From NCBI GenBank assembly GCA_905479855.1, contig CAJQOF010000137.1, positions 1 to 10,413 on the forward strand: DNA of 10,413 nt. The letters run 5' to 3'. Positions 1 to 6,342 of the stretch are shown one piece after another. A model generated the notes under the pieces. It worked only from the letters and a program-made list of their open reading frames with translations. It ran no database searches and had not been told where the DNA came from. Position numbers and translations under genes: made by a program. The stretch comes from an uncultured Cytophagales bacterium (GTDB taxonomy: Bacteria > Bacteroidota > Bacteroidia > Cytophagales > Amoebophilaceae). Numbering within the stretch: the stretch's first letter is position 1; each line of letters starts with the position of its first letter.

Positions 1-395
1 GCCAGGTTTTCATGCGTTGCTTCAGGATCCAGCCCCTTGCACACAATTCCCTCTACATCCTCAGCGGTTTTAAGCAATACGGCTTTGTGGGCAAAAGCTT
101 TGATCGCTTTAATAGCGCCTGGGAATGCTTGCTGTAAACCCGCTATTTTCCCCTTATCCAGCGGTGTTTCTTCATAGGACCTATTCAAAGAATACTTGGC
201 TACTTGCAGGTGCCCGCTGAAGCTGGTCAACTTCTCTGTTATATTTTGCTGAAAGCCCTGCATGATCAAGAAAGCAATAAGCGTAGTGGAGAGGCCGAGG
301 GCCACGCTGATAACGCCAATTTTATGCACTATATTCGTGAAGACCTTGCCTGGGGCTTGGCGGAGGCGGCGGGCAATGAAGTAGGCAGTGTTCAA
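1..395 (-). CDS. LolC/LolE (FtsX-like) ABC transporter permease, N-terminal part, cut by the left edge
   Basis: This is an inner-membrane permease subunit. Relatives in Bacteroidota act with a LolD-type ATPase to release lipoproteins from the inner membrane, though the substrate cannot be read here. The visible 131 codons are fully open. They begin MNTAYFIARRLR, as in the family (N-terminal FIARR motif), followed by a basic stretch, one hydrophobic segment at about residues 26-45 (IGVISVALGLS...), the FQQNITEKL motif, and the start of the periplasmic MacB-like domain with GHLQV and SYEETP. The start is TTG (393-395). An in-frame TAA lies two codons upstream and the next Met is residue 45, inside the membrane segment, so TTG is the only sensible start. 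No Shine-Dalgarno is visible. The gene is divergent from namZ. The family call rests on recognised motifs; LolC/E versus another FtsX-like permease is unresolved because the C-terminus is missing. Confidence 0.8.
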   Translation of the reverse strand, partial: MNTAYFIARRLRQAPGKVFTNIVHKIGVISVALGLSTTLIAFLIMQGFQQNITEKLTSFSGHLQVAKYSLNRSYEETPLDKGKIAGLQQAFPGAIKAIKAFAHKAVLLKTAEDVEGIVCKGLDPEATHENL

Positions 396-446
396 ACTTT
401 ATATTTATTGATGAAAAGGTAGTCTGGCTGTAGGTAGCAGGCGGCA

Positions 447-461
447 CAAATTACGCACTAA
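447..461 (-). promoter_or_regulatory. 15-bp motif shared with the DUF1703 upstream region; possible promoter of the permease gene
   Basis: Read on the minus strand this is TTAGTGCGTAATTTG, ending 52 nt before the TTG start of the permease. The same motif with one extra A, TTAGTGCGTAAATTTG, lies at 3507-3522 before the DUF1703 gene, where it contains an exact TAnnTTTG box. The copy here has one base fewer, so it does not match the consensus exactly. A promoter role is inference. Confidence 0.3.
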
Positions 462-472
462 ACGTTATTATT

Positions 473-1633
473 ATGTATAAAAAACAATTCGGTTGGCTAT
501 CGTTATTCTTTTGCTTAAGCTGTGCAACCACGCCGCAGCAGCAACCTATCCAGACTGGCGCAGCGCAAGAGCAGGCCTATCTTCCCCTGCTCCAGGGCAA
601 GCGAGTGGCTCTGGTGGTGAACCAAACTTCGTGTATAGGGGAGCAACACCTAGTAGATCTTTTGGTTGGGAAGGGTGTTGCCGTGCAGAAAGTTTTTGCG
701 CCTGAGCATGGCTTCCGTGGCGATAGCGGGGCGAGTGAGGCTGTTGCGGACGGTGTAGACATCGCTACGGGTTTACCCATCATTTCTTTATATGGCAAGA
801 CAAAAAAACTAACCCAAGAGATGCTCGGGGATGTAGATATCGTTGTCTTTGACCTACAAGACGTAGGGGTACGGTGCTATACCTACTTAAGTACGCTCCA
901 TTATGTGATGGAAGCTTGCGCTGAGCATCAGTGCTCCATGATTGTGCTGGACCGTCCCAACCCCAACGGGCACTATGTAGATGGCCCTCTGCTAGACCTC
1001 AAGTTTCAGTCCTTTGTAGGGAAACACGCTATCCCTCTGGTGCATGGCATGACGCTGGGTGAAATGGCCTGCATGATCAATGGAGAAGGTTGGCTCCAAG
1101 AGCAACGGCAATGTTCCCTGACCGTTATTCCTGTTAAGCACTATACCCACCAAACACCCTACTCTTTGCCCATTCCTCCATCGCCTAATCTGCCCAACGA
1201 CCAGGCTATAGCCTTATACCCTGCGCTTGTTTTTTTCGAAGGCACCACCATCAGTGCAGGTAGGGGCACGCCTTTCCCATTCCAAGTACTCGGCTATCCA
1301 GCTCCCAGCTTTGGCGGGTTTGAGTTTACACCAATGAGTATTCCTGATAAGGCAAAGTACCCCAAGCACCAAGACCAACGTTGCTTTGGTATGGACTTGC
1401 GCAATGTAGTGTGTACTAATTGTCTTGATTTGCACTATTTGCTGCGCTGCTATCAACTGGCTACGCAACTGGAAGTTGCTTTCTTTGGCCCTACTTTTGA
1501 TATTCATGCAGGTAGTGATCTACTACGCCAACAAATCGAAGCTGGGCTTTCCGAAGAGGCAATTAGGGCTAGCTGGCAAGAAGGTTTGGCGGCGTATAAC
1601 GCACTACGCAAGAAGTATCTTTTGTACGACTAG
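473..1633 (+). CDS. namZ: NamZ-type exo-beta-N-acetylmuramidase (DUF1343), predicted lipoprotein
   Basis: The family removes N-acetylmuramic acid from the non-reducing end of peptidoglycan fragments (characterised members are Bacillus subtilis NamZ/YbbC and the Tannerella forsythia enzymes). It therefore serves cell-wall turnover and recycling. The 386-residue protein starts with a short basic and hydrophobic signal ending LFFCLSC, so Cys17 is the likely lipidation site (lipobox LSC) and the enzyme is probably anchored facing the periplasm. A Gln/Thr-rich linker follows, then the DUF1343 domain from about residue 38 to the end. Family motifs are EHGFRG (E78), DLQDVGVR, DRPNPNG (160-166), HGMTLGE (H191), FEGTTISAGRGTPFPF (from about 255) and the usual C-terminal RKKYLLY. 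The length is normal and no motif is broken. The ATG at 473 gives a complete signal peptide. It is divergent from the permease and converges on the nuclease gene with 37 bp between the stop codons. Confidence 0.92.
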   Translation: MYKKQFGWLSLFFCLSCATTPQQQPIQTGAAQEQAYLPLLQGKRVALVVNQTSCIGEQHLVDLLVGKGVAVQKVFAPEHGFRGDSGASEAVADGVDIATGLPIISLYGKTKKLTQEMLGDVDIVVFDLQDVGVRCYTYLSTLHYVMEACAEHQCSMIVLDRPNPNGHYVDGPLLDLKFQSFVGKHAIPLVHGMTLGEMACMINGEGWLQEQRQCSLTVIPVKHYTHQTPYSLPIPPSPNLPNDQAIALYPALVFFEGTTISAGRGTPFPFQVLGYPAPSFGGFEFTPMSIPDKAKYPKHQDQRCFGMDLRNVVCTNCLDLHYLLRCYQLATQLEVAFFGPTFDIHAGSDLLRQQIEAGLSEEAIRASWQEGLAAYNALRKKYLLYD

Positions 1634-1670
1634 GCCACCTTATAGACCTAGAGATGTGAGCGTAAGGCCG

Positions 1671-3473
1671 TTATAAGATCTCCTCCCGCTCATAGGCCAG
1701 GGCCACATCTTTACCACAAAAGGCCATGGAAACTTGCCAGATGGACTTTACGTGGGTATGTTCTTTGACCTTGGCAAGGTAATGCTTCTCTACTATCTGC
1801 GCTAAGCCAGACTTTGCCTCCGCTTCAAGGTCTTCCACTTCCTTGCGGACCTTATACTCAATAATGAACGCCTGATCCCTTTTTTTTCCGATTTTGGGAA
1901 TCAACATTACGTCTGGTCTTCCGGTGCCGCTTTCCCGCTCACTAATGTAGCGAGGGGACAAGAAGGTCAATAGGCAAAACATAAACCCGTTATAAAAGAC
2001 CTCCCCATTCCTCCTGCCTGTTTGGAAAAAGCTGGCAGCAACCGCCAGTAGCTTTTGCAGCTCTTCCTTAAACGCAGCAAAATCCCCCGCTTCGAACAAA
2101 GTGATTAAGTCTTCATAGTCTTTATCATCTATATGCAGCTTGTTCTGCACCCACTCTTGTACACGTTCTTCATAGATGTATTGCACCTCATGGTTGGGGA
2201 TGGCAAGTTGATAACGCCCTCTTGCGGCATCACCTGCCACCGGGTTGAGGTAGCCACTAAACAACAAAAGACTAAAGAGCCCCTTGGGCTTGTTGATGTC
2301 CATGAAGCTAATGTCCTTCGCAATAGCTAGCTCAATGCTCTCTCCCGCCACCAGCGCTTGCAAGTCCTCTTGCACATTATCACCAAGCAACGCCTGATCA
2401 ACCAGTCCAGTACCTCCACTATCTATCCAATAATGGTCCAATACCCCCTCATTGCGCAAGCAGCTCATGATCGACCAAGGATTATACATCCTTGTGCTTT
2501 GCCCACCAAAGGAGTAACCATTGTACCAGTGTCCCATTTCTTCCGGTGTGGTTTGGATGGGTATTTCCTGCATGAGCGCTGCTACTTCTGCTTCGGTAAA
2601 ACCATAGGAAGAGCAGTAATGTTTGTCTAGTAGCGAACATTCACTTAGGTTGTTTATACCAGAAAAGAGGCCTGCCTTGGCAATACGCAAAATGCCGGTA
2701 ATTAACCCTTTTTCTAAATATTCGTCGGACTTAAACACATCCCCAAAGAGTCTTCTGAACAATTTGAGCACTTTTTCTAATTGCGCTGGATTTTCTTTGG
2801 CAACCTGGAGATAAATACTATGGATGGGCGTGTCGTATTCGTCTATGAGCACATAGACTCGCTTGCCAAAGTGTTTGTACAAGAGTTCGCTAAGGAAAAG
2901 CAGGCTGCTCTTTATGTCTTCCTCATTAAAGGGCCCCTGAAAGTAGTGTTTTAGCTTCTCCTTTTGTACATCCGTTAATAGTTTCTCTTGGGGGGCGCTA
3001 TATTTTTCCAGGTACCTATGCTTGGCATAAAGGTTCATTACTTGTGTTTTGAGCGCTTCCACTATCTCCTCATAAGAACTTCCCTCTACTGATTTTAGCC
3101 CAATGCTAATAACCGGAAACTGACCTTGATACCCTGCCATTATTTCGTTATGCTCAGAAATTTTAAGTGGCTTAAGCTGTTTTTTCTGGCCCGTACCTAA
3201 ACCCAGGTCCACCTCCCCGCCAGCAAAAAGTTTCCTATTAAAACGTTCTTCCTCTGGTAGCGGAGTGCCCTGTTCATCCACCTCAATAGCAAAAAAGCGG
3301 GCTAACATGTCCATGTTCATACTCTTCCCCCAACGCCGTGGTCGGGTGATCAGCACCACGTCACCCCCATCTTCCAAAAATTCCTTGATAAACAAACTCT
3401 TGTCCACAAACACATCGCTCTTCAGCAGCAACTTAGCAAAATTGTCTGTGCCTACTCTAATCTTGTTGGCCAT
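1671..3473 (-). CDS. AAA-ATPase-like / PD-(D/E)XK nuclease fusion protein (DUF1703 type)
   Basis: 600 residues with two modules. The N-terminal AAA-ATPase-like domain opens with the family motif (IRVGTDNFAKLL...FVDKSLFIKE). It has a P-loop-like TRPRRWGKS at 43-51 (K50) and a Walker B-like VLIDEYD ending at D214 (D211, E212). The C-terminal PD-(D/E)XK domain has FYNGFMFCLL, then GRPDVML (D521) and IIEYKV (E539, K541), so the catalytic D...E-x-K is intact. The family's biological role is unsettled. Copies are scattered and often multiplied in host-associated Bacteroidota, and DNA cleavage is inferred from the fold only. I chose ATG 3473 because the family N-terminus begins there; an in-frame TTG at 3509 would add 12 unconserved residues. 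It follows the ABC exporter by 45 bp on the same strand and may have its own promoter. An A8 run lies between D521 and E539. Confidence 0.9.
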   Translation of the reverse strand: MANKIRVGTDNFAKLLLKSDVFVDKSLFIKEFLEDGGDVVLITRPRRWGKSMNMDMLARFFAIEVDEQGTPLPEEERFNRKLFAGGEVDLGLGTGQKKQLKPLKISEHNEIMAGYQGQFPVISIGLKSVEGSSYEEIVEALKTQVMNLYAKHRYLEKYSAPQEKLLTDVQKEKLKHYFQGPFNEEDIKSSLLFLSELLYKHFGKRVYVLIDEYDTPIHSIYLQVAKENPAQLEKVLKLFRRLFGDVFKSDEYLEKGLITGILRIAKAGLFSGINNLSECSLLDKHYCSSYGFTEAEVAALMQEIPIQTTPEEMGHWYNGYSFGGQSTRMYNPWSIMSCLRNEGVLDHYWIDSGGTGLVDQALLGDNVQEDLQALVAGESIELAIAKDISFMDINKPKGLFSLLLFSGYLNPVAGDAARGRYQLAIPNHEVQYIYEERVQEWVQNKLHIDDKDYEDLITLFEAGDFAAFKEELQKLLAVAASFFQTGRRNGEVFYNGFMFCLLTFLSPRYISERESGTGRPDVMLIPKIGKKRDQAFIIEYKVRKEVEDLEAEAKSGLAQIVEKHYLAKVKEHTHVKSIWQVSMAFCGKDVALAYEREEIL

Positions 3474-3506
3474 AATTCTTTCTGTTTTGGTGCATAAAAT
3501 TGCAGC

Positions 3507-3514
3507 CAAATTTA
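3507..3514 (-). promoter_or_regulatory. Putative Bacteroidota -7 box upstream of the DUF1703 nuclease gene
   Basis: On the minus strand TAAATTTG is an exact match to the Bacteroidota -7 consensus TAnnTTTG and is followed by GCTGC, a common downstream context. It ends 34 nt before the ATG at 3473, a plausible leader length. I see no clear -33 TTTG at the usual spacing. It lies just after the stop codon of the upstream ABC gene, so the nuclease could be transcribed separately. Confidence 0.4.
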
Positions 3515-3518
3515 CGCA

Positions 3519-5273
3519 CTAACCACTAAAGGAGGTGGGCTGATACAGCGCCGCATAGTGCCCCCCACGCGCTAGCAGTTCTTGGTGCGTTCCCTCCTCT
3601 TGGATCTGCCCATTCTTTAGCAACACAATGTTGTCTGCATGCTGGATGGTAGCAAGGCGGTGCGCAATAAGTATACAAGTTCTATCCCGCATTAAGGTGG
3701 CCGTAGCCTTCTGGATAAGCCGCTCACTTTCCCTGTCCATAGAAGCAGTGGCCTCATCCAATAGCAAGATGGCAGGATCATACACCAGCACCCGCGCAAA
3801 GGCCAACAGCTGGCGCTGCCCCATGGAGAGTGTCATGCCCCTCTCCATTACATTATAACCATAGCCACCAGGTAGCTGCGTAATAAAATCATGCATGCCT
3901 ATCAGCTTGGTAGCCTCCATAACACGTTCCCTAGAGATCGCACTGTTTTTGAGCGTAATATTCTCATGGACAGTGCCGGAAAAGAGAAATACATCTTGCG
4001 CCACCAGACCTACCTGCTGGCGGAGCGGTTGGAGGGCATAGTCTTGGATGTTGACCCCATCAATACGGATGGCTCCTTTTTGTACCTCATAGAAGCGTTC
4101 GAGCAAATTGACCAAGGTAGACTTGCCCGCGCCTGTGGTCCCCACAATGGCCAAAGATTTCTTGGGCGGTATGTGGAAGGAAATGTCCTTGAGTACATGG
4201 TGCTCGCCTTTATAAGCAAACCATACCTTTTCAAATGCAATGGCACCTTGCAGTTGCTTGGGAATATAGGTGCCCCTGTTATCTGCCTCCTCTCCATTTT
4301 CCAGCAGCCCCAAGATCCGCTCCATGCTTGCCACGCCCATCTGCAGCGTGTTGAAGCGATCTGCTATAAGGTGAAGGGGCCGAAAGAAGAGGTTGATATA
4401 CATGAGGAATGCCACTAGCTGGCCCAGCGTGGCTGTACCCTGCATCACACACTGGGTACCGTACCAAATAAGCAAACTGATGGATGTTGCGTTGATAACG
4501 CTGAGAAGCGGGAAGTAACGTGCATAGTATTGTACAGCTTTTATGCCCGCGTTTTGGACCCTTTCGTTCAGCGCCTTAAAGCGGGCGAACTCCTGTTGCT
4601 CTCGGCCAAATATTTGCACCATATTCATGCCCACAATGCGTTCTTGGGTGAAAGCATTGAGATTGGAAGCTGATTTCCCTACCACGCTAAAGGCAGTTTT
4701 AATCTTTTCTTTGAAGACATAGGTGAGGAGTAGCATCAGGGGCATCGTTGCCAAACTGAGCAAAGCCAACCGCCAGTTGATGAAAAACATCAGCACAGCC
4801 ATGAAGAGCATTTGCAACAAATCCCCCGCCAGCGCTGCCATACCTTCCCCAAATACCTTGGCCAGGTTTTCTGTATCAGAGATGCAACGGGTTACCAGTA
4901 GCCCAATAGGGGTCTCGTTCAAAAAGCGCGTGCGCAGCCGGAGGACATGCGCATAGAGCTGAACGCGAATGTCTTTAACCACATTTTGCCCAAGCCAGTC
5001 AGCAAGGTAAGTTTGGCAGTACTGCGCTATACTCTGGAGAGCAACCAACCCCACAAGCAAGGCCGCCATTCGCGTCAAGCCCCGGTAATCACCCAATGCA
5101 ATGTAGCGGTCAATAGTAAGCTGCACCAGATAAGGCTGCAGCGGCGCCATCGCTCCCAACAGCAAGGTGAGGAAAATCAGGCAGTAAAAGGAGACGTTGT
5201 AGGGGCTTAAGAAGGCAAAAAGCCTGCGCATTGCCTTCCCGGTGGATAATCCCATTTTTTTCTGGTCAATCAT
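3519..5273 (-). CDS. ABC exporter half-transporter, fused membrane and ATPase domains (MsbA/MdlB-like)
   Basis: An inner-membrane exporter expected to work as a homodimer, or with a partner not seen here. The substrate (lipid, drug or peptide) cannot be told. From ATG 5273 it is 584 residues. The N-terminal transmembrane domain has several long hydrophobic segments (for example CLIFLTLLLGAMAPLQPYLV, LLQMLFMAVLMFFINWRLALL and LLSVINATSISLLIW). The nucleotide-binding domain has Walker A GTTGAGKST (378-386), Q-loop QQVGLVAQDVFLF, signature LSMGQ (482-486), Walker B ILLLDEA (D506, E507) and switch IAHRLAT. The signature has Met in place of the usual Gly at position 3. A longer form would use GTG at 5303. 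I prefer 5273 because the stretch MIDQKK...STGKAMRRLFAF resembles the family N-terminus. The gene is divergent from the peroxiredoxin, and the nuclease gene follows 45 bp downstream. Confidence 0.9.
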   Translation of the reverse strand: MIDQKKMGLSTGKAMRRLFAFLSPYNVSFYCLIFLTLLLGAMAPLQPYLVQLTIDRYIALGDYRGLTRMAALLVGLVALQSIAQYCQTYLADWLGQNVVKDIRVQLYAHVLRLRTRFLNETPIGLLVTRCISDTENLAKVFGEGMAALAGDLLQMLFMAVLMFFINWRLALLSLATMPLMLLLTYVFKEKIKTAFSVVGKSASNLNAFTQERIVGMNMVQIFGREQQEFARFKALNERVQNAGIKAVQYYARYFPLLSVINATSISLLIWYGTQCVMQGTATLGQLVAFLMYINLFFRPLHLIADRFNTLQMGVASMERILGLLENGEEADNRGTYIPKQLQGAIAFEKVWFAYKGEHHVLKDISFHIPPKKSLAIVGTTGAGKSTLVNLLERFYEVQKGAIRIDGVNIQDYALQPLRQQVGLVAQDVFLFSGTVHENITLKNSAISRERVMEATKLIGMHDFITQLPGGYGYNVMERGMTLSMGQRQLLAFARVLVYDPAILLLDEATASMDRESERLIQKATATLMRDRTCILIAHRLATIQHADNIVLLKNGQIQEEGTHQELLARGGHYAALYQPTSFSG

Positions 5274-5480
5274 TAGCCGGTGAAGGTAGGGAAAGTGGGC
5301 CACCTGAAAAAGCCGACACCTGCCCCTATAGCTGGAAACAATGTACGCGCAATGCCCTTTGTTGTCTGTAACTGCTAACGTTCATTATTGACCCTGTAGC
5401 CAGGCACTACCGGTTAGGCCATAGCGGGGGCAATTTTGCAATGGCTACCAACCTCACTAAATTGCGGCTGCGCTGGGTGC

Positions 5481-5504
5481 GCTACCAAGCCGCCTTGGGG
5501 TGGC
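5481..5504 (+). other. Stable hairpin in the exporter/peroxiredoxin intergenic region
   Basis: The 5274-5582 gap holds no gene I can support. It does hold this hairpin: GCTACC (5481-5486) pairs with GGTGGC (5499-5504, one G-U pair), and AAG pairs with CTT around a CCGC loop, with two bulged G residues. No T-run follows, so it is not a typical terminator. It lies about 80-100 nt before the peroxiredoxin ATG and could sit in its 5' leader. A role is not shown. Confidence 0.3.
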
Positions 5505-5582
5505 CTAAATGGTGTTACACACGGCACCTGCTGCGCATAAGAGCGCTTTTTTTCTCCTATTCATTCACCTAAATATCTTGCT

Positions 5583-6218
5583 ATGACTTTAGTAGGCAAC
5601 AACGCGCCGGAGTTTGAAGCTTCTGCCGTTATCAATGGCCACACCATTGTGCACGATTTTTCGTTGGCACAATTTATGGGCCGAAAGGAGGTGCTATTCT
5701 TTTTCTATCCCAAAGATTTCACCTTTGTCTGCCCCACCGAGCTGATTGCTTTCCAAGCGCAGTTAGATGCGTTTGAGCAGAAAGGCGTGGCCGTGGTGGC
5801 CTGCTCTACCGACACCGAAGAAACCCATTTAGCTTGGCTAAATACCCCCAGAGAGAAGGGTGGCATACAGGGCGTAACCTATCCCATTGTTGCGGATACC
5901 AGCAAAACCATTGCCGCTAACTACGGTGTGCTGGGCGGTATGTGGGACTTTACGGAGGATGGGAAGATGGAGTTCCATGGCGATCCAATTGCTTACAGAG
6001 GCACTTTCTTAATTGACAAGCAGGGGATAGTACGGCATGCAAGCGTCAATGACCTATCGTTAGGGCGAAGTGTGGAGGAAATGCTGCGCATTGTAGCTAT
6101 GTGGCACTATACAGAACAACACGGCGAGGTTTGCCCCGCCAACTGGAAGACGGGCCAAGAAGCGCTGAAGCCGACCCAAGAGGGCGTTGCCGGGTACCTA
6201 ACAAAGCATAAAGAATAA
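5583..6218 (+). CDS. Typical 2-Cys peroxiredoxin (AhpC/Prx1 family)
   Basis: A cytosolic thiol peroxidase that reduces hydrogen peroxide, organic hydroperoxides and peroxynitrite, using thioredoxin or AhpF as reductant (neither gene is visible here). The protein is 211 residues, normal length. The peroxidatic Cys50 lies in the motif FTFVCPTE, and the resolving Cys184 in HGEVCPANW, so both catalytic cysteines are present and obligate-dimer chemistry is expected. Prx1 landmarks also include THLAWLNTPREKGGI, YGVL and VNDLSLGRSVEE. The segment after YGVL carries an insertion (WDFTEDGKMEFHGDP) that I also recall from other Bacteroidota members. The overoxidation-sensitive GGLG and C-terminal YF motifs appear as GGIQG and YL, so sensitivity to hyperoxidation may be reduced (inference). 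The start is ATG 5583 with the conserved GNNAPEFEA just after it. No upstream gene lies close on this strand, so it probably has its own promoter in the divergent gap; I could not identify an OxyR-type site. Confidence 0.95.
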   Translation: MTLVGNNAPEFEASAVINGHTIVHDFSLAQFMGRKEVLFFFYPKDFTFVCPTELIAFQAQLDAFEQKGVAVVACSTDTEETHLAWLNTPREKGGIQGVTYPIVADTSKTIAANYGVLGGMWDFTEDGKMEFHGDPIAYRGTFLIDKQGIVRHASVNDLSLGRSVEEMLRIVAMWHYTEQHGEVCPANWKTGQEALKPTQEGVAGYLTKHKE

Positions 6219-6342
6219 TGAGCAGCCACCTACTTGCTGCTGCCAGTGATTTCTATTTGGAGAAGAGGGTGCCCCCAAGATACATTCGCTTAAACCAGGT
6301 GCAGAAGGCGAAGTGGAGGCCAAGCCTATTAAAGTGTTACCC

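Noticed and set aside
204..422. Plus-strand 72-codon open frame
   Set aside because: It overlaps the LolC/E-type permease on the other strand, whose frame has clear family motifs; the plus frame resembles nothing and is an antisense shadow.
3891..4418. Plus-strand 175-codon open frame inside the ABC exporter
   Set aside because: It lies wholly antisense to the conserved nucleotide-binding domain and shows no domain or motif of its own.
5531..5555. GCGC-ATAAGA-GCGC followed by seven T residues, resembling a terminator
   Set aside because: The stem is only four pairs and no plus-strand gene lies upstream that it could terminate.
5441..5572. Plus-strand 43-residue open frame (ATG to TAA) before the peroxiredoxin
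   Set aside because: It is short, rich in Arg and aromatic residues, has no ribosome-binding site or recognisable family, and contains the hairpin region; coding is not supported.
5304..5582. OxyR- or PerR-type operator before the peroxiredoxin
   Set aside because: I searched by eye for the spaced ATAG/CTAT half-sites and for a PerR-like inverted repeat and found no convincing arrangement.
6219..6342. Hairpin AGCAGC/GCTGCT after the peroxiredoxin as a terminator
   Set aside because: The six-pair stem is followed by mixed sequence without a T-tract, so evidence for termination is too weak to list.
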